Shown here: in pieces, positions 10,358 to 21,993 of the stretch
How the letters are laid out: each line of letters opens with the position of its first letter
Numbering within the stretch: position 1 is the first letter of the stretch
Origin: Gaertneriomyces semiglobifer
Lineage: Eukaryota > Chytridiomycota > Chytridiomycetes > Spizellomycetales > Spizellomycetaceae
DNA length: 64,000 nt
Assembly (NCBI GenBank): GCA_025558075.1
Contig: JAHLKF010000035.1
Coordinates: forward strand, 1-64,000
Direction of reading: 5' to 3'
Notes under the pieces: generated by a model
Told to the model about the DNA's origin: nothing
Database searches by the model: none
The model's input: the letters and a program-made list of their open reading frames with translations, nothing else
Program-made: the position numbers and the translations under genes

Positions 10358-11587
10358 ATGATGGATGTCATCTCCAAGACATTTCTTCGGCGGAATGGGC
10401 CAGTACTTCGGATGATGGCTCCCTCGCAGCCTTTCGTGACACTTTCCGCTGGCTTTGTCCAGTTTTCACGAATGAGGACATGCCGTATGTCGTCCATGAG
10501 ATCTTTCAAGCCACTACCCGTCGCAAACCCTTTCCTTCGGTGCTCTCGGCGGTCTCATTCAAGCTCTCCCGAACCGCGGCAGCCGGAACCTCGCCATCAA
10601 AAGATTGTACTCATCTTCCTATTAACTGGGGTTGCGGTGATTGCTTTTGACATCTACTATTACAAACACTTGTATGAACCGCCGCATGCAACTTTAACAC
10701 CCACGGCATTCAAGCCGTTCAAACTCATGGAGGCTATCCCTGTCACTCATGACACCACATTATTCAGGTTCGCCGCGAACCTTCCCGACGTAGAGACGCC
10801 TAGCGGGATTATCGTCCCATCACATGTTGTCGTTAAGGACGACAGTTGCCAGATTGCCCGCGAGTACACTCCTATTACCTACTCCAAAACCCATTTTGAC
10901 TTGCTGGTCAAGAAGTATGAGAACGGAAGCGTCAGTAAGCTGATTCACAGTCTGGAGCCTGGAGACAAACTCGAGATGAGAGGGCCAATTGAAACACTCC
11001 CGTATGAACCCAATGTAGTGGAAGAAATTGGCATGGTGAGAGTCGTTTTAATGGAAACGGCCTTGGAACCGTCCGTTTAATGAGTGTCAACCAATGTTCC
11101 CAGATTGCAGGTGGAACCGGAATATCACCACTGTATCAACTAATCAAACGCATACTGAGAGACCCTAGCGATAAAACCAGGATCTCACTCATTTACGCCA
11201 ATCGGTCAGAAGACGACATACCCCTTCATAATGAGCTCCAACTTCTTTCATCTAAGCACCCAGATCGCTTGCGAGTTTACCATACGATCGAGAAACAGCG
11301 TCATCAGGAACGGCCATGGGGCCAGGGCACAGGATATGTTAGTGCAAAGATGATCAAGGAACACTTGCCGGCTTCTGAAAGAGGATCCAGCGCTGCTATA
11401 CTAGTGTGTGGACCTGATGGGTGGGTTTGTGCTGAACTTCCTCTTATCGTTATCCCCCGCTAATCCAAACGTACGCAGCATGATACAGTATGTGGCCGGT
11501 GCCAAGGAAGAAAACAACTCTCAGGGACCTCTTGGAGGTCTCCTTGCGAAGCTCGGATATCAGGAGCGGCAGGTTTTCAAGTTTTAG
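10358..11587 (+). CDS. NADH-cytochrome b5 reductase, mitochondrial/membrane form
   Basis: Three exons, 10358-11035, 11104-11420 and 11479-11587, give 367 residues. The N-terminal 80 residues are rich in Arg and Ser with few acids, like a mitochondrial presequence. One membrane segment follows (IVLIFLLTGVAVIAFDIYYY, near residues 83-102). The FAD-binding motif is REYTPITY, the NADH-binding loop is IAGGTGISPLYQ, and the C-terminal nucleotide motif is LVCGPDGM. The protein ends GPLGGLLAKLGYQERQVFKF, a typical b5-reductase C-terminus. It transfers electrons from NADH through FAD to cytochrome b5 or other acceptors. The targeting peptide plus one anchor suggests an Mcr1-type enzyme at the outer membrane or intermembrane space. 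Confidence 0.92.
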
Positions 11588-11922
11588 ACTAACTCTTCGA
11601 TTGTGTATATAAGCATGGCATACACACATAGATCAATCCTTGCAGAGGTTCCCTTTTAGAAGGTTCCAAAATAGTAAATTCCACATGCGCTGAGTGGGCT
11701 TACATAAGCATCGGAGAAGCACCGCGCGCACCAAACATTGCCTTAACGCAAGGCGAGCAACATACTTGCCGGGAATGATGATTAGCATGATGCGGCTCCG
11801 CGGGATCCAATTCCCGGAATTACCCATCAACAGAAGTATACGCCAGTGGGAGTGTCTTGCTTCATTTATTCGGTCTATTCGGTGTACCTTGCTTTGAAGC
11901 CCCAAACTGGGCGTGGGAAGAC

Positions 11923-13188
11923 ATGGGCGAACAGCGGGTAGGTCTAACATCGGGCATCTGAGGACGCGATGGCACATACTAATGACGATGGCTAGCAACT
12001 GTCAAGAACCTCAAAGGTCGTGCTCATCCTCACAATCATTGAGTGTTTAGTGATCATCAGCCTTGAAGCCACGGTCGCCGGCGTCCTGTGGAAGTATTAC
12101 GACCCCCTTTCAGTAGAGGGGCCAAGTAGAGGTGTACCAGTTTATTTGGTTATCTTTGTCGTCGCTCAACTTTTTCAGATATATATGTGCGTTGATGCTG
12201 TACGTATGCTTTGCTTCGAAAGCGGTTACGGTCCCAAAGTTCCTTACGCAGGCAGCTCACCAGATCCATAATCAAAACACCATTCAAATTCTCGTCTTCG
12301 TATTTTTCAATCTGCTCATATGCAGTTACTCAATATTCCAATACTTTCAAATGGACGACCTGATATTCGACGATGAACAGCAAATCCTGGCTCATGTCGA
12401 GATCAGCGACCGAGACAAACGAACGTTACAAGGGGCGCTCATCAGTATCCCAGTCATTACCGGACTATTTACGATTGCGTTTGCATGGGGTGCTAAAGTG
12501 TTGTACTCAGAGTTTGGGTGGAAGATATATAAAAAGATTGGTGCTGATCCGGCGATGCGTGGTAAGTACTAATGCCGACATTAGTACGAATTCTTACTAA
12601 ATGGTGCTGGTTTAGATATGTATCGTGCATATCAGATATTTCTCTTGCTCATCAAGCTGGACTTCTTTTTCATGTTCAGCTTTGGGCTACAATTCCTCGT
12701 TTTGGTGATCAAGAAAACCGATCCGGAGTTCGCATTGACGATCGCCGCGCTACCAACCATGCTTGGCGTAGTGGTGCTTGCCGTATGGGGTCTCAGACGA
12801 GAAAGCAAGCCGATAATGATTCTCTTTTCCATCGGAGTTCTAGCGGCGATAGCATATTTCATCTTCAAACTCGTGAGAATACATACACGACAAGACCAAG
12901 AAGGTTATCGAGATTCCAAATATTACCTGAGCTTCTTTGGTAAAATCGTTGCGAGTGTTTGAATTTCACAGCAGTACTCATCATTTGCCCTTTTCCACAG
13001 CCGCGCTATCGCTCGGTACGGCATGCCTGACATTGATATGCGCTGCAACGTGCTACAACAATTTTGGAAAAGGGCTTCGACAGCATCTGATGAGCAATCG
13101 TGTACGGCGACAGGTGGACCACACCGAACCGGTAGTTGTTATTGATGAAGAGACCAATCACCCTCGAAAACCGATGGTGGATGACTGA
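11923..13188 (+). CDS. UPF0658 Golgi apparatus membrane protein
   Basis: Five exons, 11923-11937, 11996-12199, 12252-12561, 12616-12939 and 13001-13188, give 346 residues. There are about seven hydrophobic segments with a conserved block between them: QNTIQILVFVFFNLL, then EFGWKIYKKIGAD, then MYRAYQIFLLLIKLDFFFMF, and DPEFALTIAALPTMLG. These match my recollection of the fungal UPF0658 family, annotated as Golgi membrane proteins of unknown activity. The first coding exon has 15 bases (MGEQR), so the start is hidden from a plain ORF search. The C-terminal 45 residues are charged and lie outside the membrane. Family call good; function unknown. Confidence 0.8.
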
Positions 13189-13665
13189 ATAATTGGCACT
13201 ATGATAGTGTGATCAGTTGAGCGTAGTTTTACTGTATACTTATCCAATATCCATCCGATCACGCTGAGGAATAACGGCGGGTATGTTCTGCAAGAGCGTC
13301 ACCGCATGTGAACTATGCAATTGTAGCGACCTCCTATTATGACCTCGCCGACGTCTTGCTCCTCCTTACCAGTTCAACAGCCACCGTTGTTCGGGGCCAG
13401 CCAACATGGAGCTATTCACTCGAGAGTATTTGTTCAGAGTGGTCAACTTGACAGATTCAGGTCGTTGTTACCCTTATAGGGACACTCCTCAGATATGAAT
13501 TTGAATGTTTCCTTTGCGTTGGGGACCTTGGTTGCATTTCATGACTGTGCAATTTTTTTCAATCACTGTGCCACACTGATCTTCCCAACCAACTTCTTTG
13601 ACAGTCGAACGGTCTTTCACTCAATTTTCCGCCAACTCGCAAATCCCCCTTGACATATAGCAAAG
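13189..13665. other. Intergenic region upstream of RPS25
   Basis: About 480 bases with no believable gene. It should contain the promoter of the S25 ribosomal protein gene; a pyrimidine-rich stretch lies just before the start codon (ccccct near 13645). I see no clear TATA box. Confidence 0.4.
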
Positions 13666-14440
13666 ATGGTAGGTTCGGCAGCTGGTATTCGTCAGTAGGA
13701 GAACAATGTGAGGTGGTGGTGTCAGGATGATTGGCCTCAGAACATATAAGCTCCCGGGAGCTGCGGCCTATTTCGTGCCGAGTGGAATCCTGTTTTGTGG
13801 GCAACAGACATCGTCTACTTTGATGCTTTGAGATTGTGCTTGTTATATTATTGTGGTAGAGATGCTGCAGGCCTCGCACCTCTCGGCGATTGTGACTTGT
13901 CAAGTTTAAGCGAGAATCGTTAATATGGAATATGAGGATTCTGTAACCTTGACTTGGACTGATCAACATTGTTGCAATAGGCAAAGGCGGCTGCTAAGCC
14001 CACGTCAAGTGGTGGTGGTAAGAACAAGAAGAAGGTGAGTTGGTAGCTGCTTATCACTGCTTGAGGTACCCTTTTGAACGTTAGCTGTTTGAGTAGAAGT
14101 GGTCCAAGGGAAAGGTGAAGGACAAGGCCAACAACGCTGTTGTCTTCGACAAGACCACCTATGACAAGCTTTTCAAGGAAGCCCCCACCTACAAGCTTGT
14201 GACACCCTCTGTCCTTGTTGACCGTCTTCGTATCAATGGATCTTTGGCTCGTGTTGCCATTCGGGAGTTGGCCGCCAAGGGTTTGATTCGCCCGGTTTCT
14301 CTTCACAAGTCGCAGCTCATTTACACTCGTGCTACCAAGGTTTGTCATTTGGCTTCAATTTTTTTTTCTTTTGAGGTGTTTCTGACACGTCGCTGCAGGC
14401 GGAAGACGAGGTCAAGAAGGAGACAGCCGACGAAGAGTAA
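13666..14440 (+). CDS. RPS25: 40S ribosomal protein S25 (eS25)
   Basis: Four exons: ATG alone at 13666-13668, then 13981-14034, 14097-14339 and 14399-14440, giving 113 residues. The N-terminus [20 protein letters not shown] is Lys-rich as in S25. It continues [19 protein letters not shown] and then [19 protein letters not shown] with AAKGLIRPV, the conserved winged-helix of eS25, which sits in the small-subunit head. The first intron starts directly after the ATG (gtaggt at 13669) and is 312 nt, five times longer than most introns here. The short Ala/Lys exon was placed by its strong acceptor (gcaatag) and by frame. Confidence 0.93.
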
Positions 14441-14911
14441 ATGCCTTCTAATTTGTACTAGTTCATTAAAGTGCATTTTCTGAGGCAATCTCGTTTTTCG
14501 TGTGTTTGACAAGATCTGAATATTTGGGCGAGTATAAACTCAAGCTTTAAGCTGGCACTGCTCAACGCGGCCACATAGTGACCTGATCTGCATGGTACCT
14601 GTAAACACACACAGCATTTTTGTCGGTCCAAAGCAATCAATGCATGAGCCCCGGCTGATGTGCAGTCGTTACAGTAAAAAGACGACGATGACCCCAATAC
14701 CAGTTCTTGAGCCAGGTTCATCTGAGAATTGAACAGCGCAAAGCGCATCTTGAGCAACCAAACGTCGACGAGAGTGTGTGGGATTACGATCTTTTCATGC
14801 GTGAGTTTGGATATCCATGCAGTAAACAATGTTCATCCGTTTCCTGGATGTTATAAAAGATTGTCGGTTTGCACGAAAACGCGTGGTGCGCGATCTTGAA
14901 ACCTGCAAAAC
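14441..14911. other. Intergenic region
   Basis: Holds the RPS25 3' UTR and the promoter of the CCDC112-like gene. A 123-codon minus-strand frame at 14458-14829 lacks motifs and is probably chance. Confidence 0.4.
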
Positions 14912-17142
14912 ATGCTAGCATCCAGTGGAACTGAACATGCAGAGTGGCAAGCAGCTCCAAGGCAGCGCCGAGCTTCTTCTATTTCCTCATCGGCATCTGA
15001 TGAAAGCGCCATTACTGCTCCGGATGTGGGGAGGCTTTTGCGCATCCAACGATCGACCGCCTGTGCTGTGGAAGCGACGAAGACAGTTGAAGAGAATGAG
15101 GAACCCATTGAAAAACGCGGAGCAGGTCGTGAAAGAAGGGTGGGCAAACAGAGCTGCCGTAGAACGCTGCAAGGGTATCTGAACCATCAGACAAAGTAAT
15201 ATCTGCAGCTTGCGCGTTGAACAGAGCCTCAACTGATGCTGGCGTTTCCAGGAGGCAACTCATCGAACGAGAATTAGAAGCGCTGACTACGAAGCCTACA
15301 ATGTACGATGACATTGCACATACTATTGGTGACCTTGAGAGGTCATTTTACGACGAGCAGAAGACGCTAGGTTCGTCAAAGAGCGGCGCACCATTTAATG
15401 CCTTATCCGCTTTCTCACAAGTTTCTTAGAACAGGCTGTATACAAGAAAGTTGCGAGTATACGGTCATCTGTTCGAAGCCTTTGCGACCTTGTCGGTCAT
15501 CCAGAGCCAGGACATACATGTATGTCTAGATGGCGAACATCTTGAACTTCTTCAGCACACAAAGCTCACATTCATCTGCATTAGATATCGAACGGCTCAA
15601 GCGCACAATGTCCGACATTGAGCGCGACCTTTTGCTTTTCAAAAACGCCGAGAGTACCAGGTTAGTGAGCACTCTGATGACAACAGACTCATCCGATCAG
15701 TCAACTGAGTAAATTCAGCTTCGAAGAGTTGCAAGTGCGTGAGAAGCAGCTTACGCGTGATATTGCGTCTGCCAATGCCAAAATGGAAGCATGGGAAACT
15801 ATCGTCAATGAGCCACCGAGCCAGGAGGACAGGAAACAGACGATTCGCCAGAAACCCAGCCACCTCTACAACGTGGACGGTTTGTTACCAGACATTGTTG
15901 CGTACCAAGTTAGTTACTGATGCGTGGTCATGTCCTTGAATCATTGCAACTAAACCATATAAACTAGAATTACCTCGCCAAGTATGGTGGGCACACTGGC
16001 GGGTGGGATGAGCAGATGCATAGAGTGTGGCTCAAGTTGCGACAATCATACGAGGTACCCGCCAAATGCTAGATGTTGGTGTTTTGCAGCCATTCACAGT
16101 GTGTTTATAAGGCACGGCACGATGAATTTTTGCGGGCATGTGTGGCACGGATCCCAGGAATATCATTGGAAGAGGCGATTGCTCATGAGGAATGGTACGC
16201 CGGATTTTGCGATGCCACGGATGCTAAAAAGCGCGCCATCGAGCGTTGGAGGAAGCAAAAAGAGGTACTTGGTTATAAGCAGGTTTCTCCGACAAGGCTG
16301 CGCTAAGCCTGTTTTGACGTAACAGGAACTGGCCGCAAAAAGTTCTTCCGAAACGGGCAAGCCGGGTCACGCTGAAGATGCCACGGCACGAGCGGTCCAG
16401 AACGAACGCGATCGGCAAGAACGAGAACAGAAGAAACGAGACGTTGAGGAATGGAAGGCACGCAAGCATGCTGAACAGGAGAATGCGGAACGACGTAAGC
16501 GAGAGATGGAGAGGCGTCAGCAAGACGAAGAGCAAGGTTGGCGCGAAAAGCAGGTAAACGTTGAACCTCCCAGTTTGATGTGGCACGTAGCTGAAACCCG
16601 TGATCTTATAGGCTATACGACGAACCCAAGTGGCGGCGGAAGCCGCCCGCCGCCGCGAACGTGAAGAACGGATAAAAGCCGAACACGAAGCACATGAGCG
16701 GCTGCAAAAGAAGCTGTGGAGTGAAACATCAAAATTACAAGCTGAGAGATTGGCCCAAAAGGTTGGAGCGTCGCCAAGCATTTAGTGATGTTCCTGACTC
16801 ACCTCCGCTGTTTAGAATGCCGATTTTCTACACCGACGGCACGCGCTTTTGGAAAAGCAGCAACAAGCTGAAGAAGAGAAGCAGCGGCGGCTGGAGAGGT
16901 TAAAGGAATTGTTCAAACCTCCCGAAGTCGAAAAAGATCCCGCCCGTTTACTGCGATCTACCGAGGCGTTCCAACATAAACGTGAGAAAGGAGAGCTGGA
17001 ACAAACTGAAGCCGTTCGGTGTAAATTTACGCCAGCTGCGCTTCCTAGACGGTAAGCTCCTAGGCAGTTAAGTGTGTTAATATCCCGTACCGATCGCGCT
17101 CCTTCCAACAGACATGTACCTCTTTGGCGCCAAGGGTTGTAG
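14912..17142 (+). CDS. Coiled-coil protein related to CCDC112 (centriolar)
   Basis: Eleven exons: 14912-15174, 15225-15370, 15430-15519, 15585-15660, 15719-15908, 15968-16054, 16100-16264, 16326-16553, 16612-16761, 16816-17051 and 17112-17142. They give 553 residues and every junction keeps frame. The diagnostic block is KYGGHTGGWDEQMHRVWLK, followed by ARIPGISLEEAIAHEEWY and AKKRAIERWRKQKE, as in animal CCDC112. After that come about 200 residues of Arg/Glu/Gln-rich single helix and a short conserved tail (LLRSTEAFQHKR ... HVPLWRQGL). CCDC112 localises to centriolar satellites in animals, and the family occurs in lineages that build cilia. The exact N-terminus and the exon 2/3 junction (donor gttcgt) are the least certain parts. 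Confidence 0.75.
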
Positions 17143-17279
17143 TTTTATTCAAGGCTGATATATTGGATCTCTGAAACTGCATCGCCCTCAATATTCCCGT
17201 CATTCCGCTTGTTAGCGCATGATAACTCCCATCAAAGTCTGGAATCGCTCATCGCAAGCTTGTATATTAGATTTTGATA

Positions 17280-18276
17280 TTACGCTTGCTCATGTCCAAA
17301 GTACATTTGTATAAACTGTGCGTAATCGAAAATTCCGGACTGCGCTTGCGGTGCAACCTATGACATAACGTATGTCACATTACATGGACCACTCCAGTCG
17401 TAGCCAAAACAGTAGATACCTGTGATATTAAATCCTCCGCCTCATCCTTGCTCAGGCGTTTCTCTGCATCCCCATAATCTGTTAGGATTTTCACTAATGT
17501 GCCCATAGTCACGGTTCCCGCATGAAGGGGATCCTCGTCATCGAAACTGCGCGGAACACCCAAGTCAGCACGAGCAATCCGATTATGGCACAAGCGTATT
17601 GTGCTTACAGCTTAAATGCTTTTCGTATGTTATCTGCCGTCACTGACGTCTGAACTTTGCGAGACATCGCATGAACAAAGGCTGCACGAAAGTGTTAGCC
17701 ATCGTATTACACCGAAGAAAGAATTTCAGGTCATCCTGACATTCAAAATCGATTTCTCCTGTTCCGGCCTTATCAATCTCATTGACCATCGTTTCCAGTT
17801 CAACCTATATGTTTTTTTCGCACGAACTAAGGACTGGGACGAGACAACATTTGGTCGAACTTTTGAAACTCAGTACCTTGGAAACCCGCAATCCAAGTGT
17901 TTTCATTAGAGCTGCAAGCTCGTCCTTAGATATTGTCCCCCCATGGTCGACATCTACTAGTGAGAAAATTTCGACAAGCTCACGCACTTCTGCCTCACTC
18001 AGACCGGAGCTCGCAATTAATGCTGGATCAACCTACACCGCATATGCATCAGATAATGCCAATGCAAGGAACACTCTGGACAGTTATAAGAAAGCTCAGC
18101 AGGCTGTTACCTACCCGAATGTAATCAGAGCTTGGCGGTTCCTCTGCAATATGCTTCCTGTTCTGCGAAAGACTGCCAGGACCAGAGTATCCCACGACAG
18201 GTTTGATCGCGCCGCGAGAGCGTGCACCCGCTTGTTCAGCGAGGGTGCCGGTTGGTGGCCTTTTTGGTCGTGCCAT
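17280..18276 (-). CDS. Centrin-like EF-hand protein with one canonical loop
   Basis: Six exons on the minus strand, 18276-18115, 18032-17877, 17804-17741, 17681-17609, 17546-17420 and 17357-17280, give 219 residues. A 55-residue basic, Pro/Gly-rich N-terminal extension precedes four EF-hand units. EF1 has a full calcium loop (DVDHGGTISKDE). EF2 (DKAGTGEIDFES) has Ser instead of Glu at position 12. EF3 (FDDEDPLHAGTVTMG) carries an insertion. EF4 (QSGIFDYAQFIQM) lacks the acidic ligands. The helices EIFSLVDVDHGG, AMSRKVQ and KAFKLFDDED are of centrin/calmodulin type. Centrins act at centrioles and basal bodies, which fits the CCDC112-like neighbour that converges on this gene. Centrin proper or a divergent paralogue cannot be decided here. 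Confidence 0.75.
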
Positions 18277-19367
18277 ATCGCTGGTTTCGAGTGGTCCGCA
18301 AGTTAGTGCTGTCAAACACGGAATTTCCCACGCGGTGTGGCAGAGTCGGAATGTTTTTGGCTTACGCGACTATTTAGGTTGCAGGAGGTTAACACTTTTA
18401 AAACTTTAACACTTGATGCACATGCAAATGCAGTAGCTCTTCTGAAGCGCTTATTTTTTGGCGCACATGCGTGAATCCAGTGATGGGAGTCATGAAGCAG
18501 CTCCTCTTCTCATTGCTCGGTGTTCAAGTATTACCATGGCGTATGGTATGATGCAAAACTCTGGTGGCAAATTCAAAGGCTAGGGACAACAAGCGTTGAA
18601 CACCCTCTTTCATTGACGCAGTGTCGTCCAGCGTCTGCTTGATGTTAATGATATGACTACATTCGTAGTGCGTCGCCAGTCTCCTGAGTCCAGACTCCAG
18701 ACCCATTATAGGTCACGTGCTCTGTCCACTTATCCATTACGAAGCCACTCGACCTGCGAAGACAGTGGGGATTGCCCCCTTCCATCCATTCAATTCATCC
18801 CGCCGCGTGCCAGTCGAAGACAGCAGAACAGAAAGCTACGGCAGTTAATCTTGAGCAGGCGTAGAACAGAGGGCAGGATTGCGAAAGAGTTTTGGCCGTT
18901 GTGGTTTTTGCTCATCACTTGTAGTAGTTGTGGCGATTGTTGTTGTGGAGCGCTGCCGCCTCGTTGATCAGAGATACATCCCGAGTTGGCCGGTAAGTAC
19001 TCAGCTTTCTGCGGCTCATCGCGACACATGCTTGGGATCTTGCTATGCAGTTCTGGCGAATCAATATTTGGAGGGACTGATATGCATCGGTTTGCCTGGA
19101 AATCAGTTTCCGTATTTTGTCGATATGAGATTGACACTGATGTACTGCTCTTTTTAGGGACCCATCTTTTGCCATTAATCCGTATCATTAGTTAGCTCTA
19201 TTTCCAGAAAGTCCAAAACACATAAAAGGTATGCCAGCTGTTGAAGGTTAGCTGTCTTCGATGCTGACTAGTATGCTTTGGTGCTGTAGTGTTTGCCGCC
19301 CCATTCGGCGAGCTTCAAAAACCGCCGATATCGCCACATCTTAGTGCGGTAAACTAATATCACAAAA
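18277..19367. other. Intergenic, possibly with a small gene or a 5' UTR intron
   Basis: Two minus-strand frames (18524-18706, 60 codons; 18915-19175, 86 codons) look weakly protein-like but I could not join them. On the + strand a strong donor (gccg/gtaagtac, 18993) and an acceptor (tttttag, 19157) could bound a 5' UTR intron of the downstream RS-domain gene. An E-box, GGTCACGTGCTCTG, lies at 18711-18724. Confidence 0.3.
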
Positions 19368-21803
19368 ATGTGGCCGTCGACTTCAGAAACTTACTACCAA
19401 ACTTCAGACTATCAATACTACTATGCCCAACAACAACCGGCTGGTGATCTTCCACCAGGCGTTGAAGCACCTCCTGGTGTAGATGCAAGTGCTGCAACAA
19501 ACGGCTATGATTACAGCGGTTATGCATATGCTGGCTATGGGCAGGGATACGATTCTACGTATTATACCGCACAATATGTAGCACCACCGGTTGCACCGGT
19601 CGCAACAGCACAAATTCAGAGGCCCAGTGCGGCCGCCATGATGGCAGCCCACTATGCGTATCAGTCGAAATTCAAAAAACAAGAAGAGCGAGGTTTGTTT
19701 ACATTTCGGAGTTATCCTTTTTTCGGACAGAGCAGTAATACATCGGCCTTTATAGTTGCGCAAAAAGCAAAGCAGGTTGCTGCTGAAAAGGCTGCTGACG
19801 CGCAGCCTGCACAGGAAAAGGACCAGGTACACGACGCCGGCAAAGGAAGCCGAACTGCGGAGTCCACATTCGTTGATGACGAGAAGCTTCCTGCGAACGT
19901 TGAGGAAAAATCAGGTTCTACATCTGCCGGCATGTCCGTGAGTGAACACAAAAGTGTTGTTGAAACTTCAGCGTTACAGCATGACATGCAAAACTCTGTG
20001 TTGCCGACACCCGATGAGCACGAAGAGGTCCCGCAGGCCACGGAAACGATGGACATCAAAGCCTTTCCGTCCATTCCGACGCCGACCGCTGAGGATTCGA
20101 AGGTTCTGGATAGCTCTGATGTCGCTCAGGAAAACCTTGACAAAGTGATTTTGGAAGCTACCGACCGTGAAGTGCCAACGGTCGAGGTTGCCGAAGCGAG
20201 GGACGGTGATGTGGAGCCAGTGGCGCCGAATGGACTTACTGATGTTGAACGGCCTATCTCTAGCAATACAACCGAGCAGGACGCTGATGAAACGCGAGCA
20301 ATTCCACAGAGCAGTGTGCAGGTTGCAACTGACGGCCATCGAAATGCGTTAACCGCTGAATCGGACAACTCCCAGCAGGATGTCTCCTATGAATCAGCAG
20401 TGCGCAAGGAGCAGCCTTCAACTGCTCCGATACAGCCATCATCTGTGTCAGTTGCGCCTCAATCCGCTCCTGTGACTGTTGGGCCTGCAGCCTTGGCTCA
20501 ACAACACGTTCTTGTTTCAAAAAAAGAAAAACCAAAACCGTTTCTTCCCACCAATGACGAGGTTTTCTCTTCAGACTCCGATGACCCGGAACCCTTACTT
20601 CACACCCAATCTGTGGTGGATGCTGCCATGGAAGCTGCAAGGAGAGCTGCCGAGTTGATTGCCAAACGTGCCGGAGTGGAACCTGGTGGTGGCTCTAGAA
20701 ATCGAGGTGGACGCAGAGGTAGAGGGCGTGGAAGGGAAAGGAGAGTTGACAGGGGTAGGCTGTATAGACGGAGAGGTTTCAGTAGAAGTCGTAGCCCTTC
20801 CCGAAGCAGCAGTCGCAGTATGGACAGTGATGTACCAGAGAGCATTTTGGGAAGCCCTAAAAGGCCAGAAAGAAAGGACGAGGCACGAAACGGATCAAGG
20901 CACAGAGCCTCTTCCGAGAGTAGATCCCGGAGCAGGACCCATAGCCCAAGAGACAGGCGGCGGCAGAGATCGTTATCCCGCGATCGGAGCTTTAGCAGGA
21001 GCCGTGAGCGGGTGGACCGACCGCGCGGGTCTTACCGCGACAGATCTGTGAACAGGTACAAGGAGCATGGCCGTCGCGGCAGCTATGGACGGGACCGATC
21101 GGTGGATCGCCAAGAACGCGCTCCTTTCAACCGATATGAGAATAACAGAGATTATTCGCCGGAAAGGACGAGACAGCGCATGCCAGTTGTTGATATAGCG
21201 ACACGATCGGCGCATTCGACGCGCGAGGAAGCAGGCCGGTACAGACATGGGGATACGTCGCGTTCTCCAATTCGCCATGATTCTCATGAGACGATCGACC
21301 ATCGCAAACGCAATCGCGACAGGGAGCGGGAAGAAGCAGGATATTTTCGCGAAGGTTACGCTGATTATCCGCCACCTCCACCTCCACCTCCTCCACCACC
21401 ACCAAGGCAGCATGGAGTATCCGCACCCAAAAGACCATCAACTAGTGATTATGAATCCCGACCTGACACCTATCCGCACGCATATTCTTCATTCGATCGC
21501 CGCTCCTACCCTGTTAATGGATCCATTCCCAACGGGTTTGAAGGTGATTACGATCAGCGGGAGGTAGGGTATTCCCGTGGGGAAGCCAAACGGAGAAAGA
21601 TAGGCGCACCCGCTTCTGATGACGGGGAGCACAGCCGACACCACGAACATGCTAGATCTGCCGCCAAAGAAAGTGATGAGATGTGTCGGCATGGAAAGCT
21701 ACGTGAGAAATGCGACCGTCACGGACGTGAATATAGGGAGAAGAAGAAGAGACGTGAACGGGAAAAGGAGCGGAGGGACAAAAGGAGAGTTGTAGAAGTG
21801 TGA
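19368..21803 (+). CDS. SR-related (RS-domain) protein, probable splicing factor
   Basis: A long frame of 811 codons. The N-terminus is Tyr/Gln/Gly-rich (YYYAQQQPAGD, YDYSGYAYAGYGQGYDS). The middle is acidic and low in structure. Residues about 440-640 are an Arg/Ser-rich domain (RSRSPSRSSSRS, SESRSRSRTHSPRDRRR). A run of about twelve prolines follows, and the C-terminus is basic (KKKRREREKERRDKRR). RS domains bind RNA-processing partners in the nucleus; no RRM is visible, so it is SR-related rather than a classical SR protein. A 63-nt stretch at 19693-19755 starts gtttgt and ends tatag, has no stop and preserves frame, so it may be an intron; the spliced product would have 790 residues. Confidence 0.7.
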   Translation: MWPSTSETYYQTSDYQYYYAQQQPAGDLPPGVEAPPGVDASAATNGYDYSGYAYAGYGQGYDSTYYTAQYVAPPVAPVATAQIQRPSAAAMMAAHYAYQSKFKKQEERGLFTFRSYPFFGQSSNTSAFIVAQKAKQVAAEKAADAQPAQEKDQVHDAGKGSRTAESTFVDDEKLPANVEEKSGSTSAGMSVSEHKSVVETSALQHDMQNSVLPTPDEHEEVPQATETMDIKAFPSIPTPTAEDSKVLDSSDVAQENLDKVILEATDREVPTVEVAEARDGDVEPVAPNGLTDVERPISSNTTEQDADETRAIPQSSVQVATDGHRNALTAESDNSQQDVSYESAVRKEQPSTAPIQPSSVSVAPQSAPVTVGPAALAQQHVLVSKKEKPKPFLPTNDEVFSSDSDDPEPLLHTQSVVDAAMEAARRAAELIAKRAGVEPGGGSRNRGGRRGRGRGRERRVDRGRLYRRRGFSRSRSPSRSSSRSMDSDVPESILGSPKRPERKDEARNGSRHRASSESRSRSRTHSPRDRRRQRSLSRDRSFSRSRERVDRPRGSYRDRSVNRYKEHGRRGSYGRDRSVDRQERAPFNRYENNRDYSPERTRQRMPVVDIATRSAHSTREEAGRYRHGDTSRSPIRHDSHETIDHRKRNRDREREEAGYFREGYADYPPPPPPPPPPPPRQHGVSAPKRPSTSDYESRPDTYPHAYSSFDRRSYPVNGSIPNGFEGDYDQREVGYSRGEAKRRKIGAPASDDGEHSRHHEHARSAAKESDEMCRHGKLREKCDRHGREYREKKKRREREKERRDKRRVVEV

Positions 21804-21993
21804 GGAAATAGTGGTATGCATTGCGCAGTGGTATGGCTGTTTGGAGATTGTAGTTGAATACGCAAATATATCCGTCCATCGCAGTGATTGGTATTGTTTA
21901 ATGTGATGTCATACTCTGTGACACGCTATACAAAGCTGAGTTGAGTTAGTATCGATGTGCGATTACTTCTACATATCCACTGAGAAGCGCAGG

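Noticed and set aside
13669..13980. snoRNA inside the RPS25 intron
   Set aside because: I found tga-rich boxes but no well-spaced C/D or H/ACA pair, so it is not annotated as an RNA.
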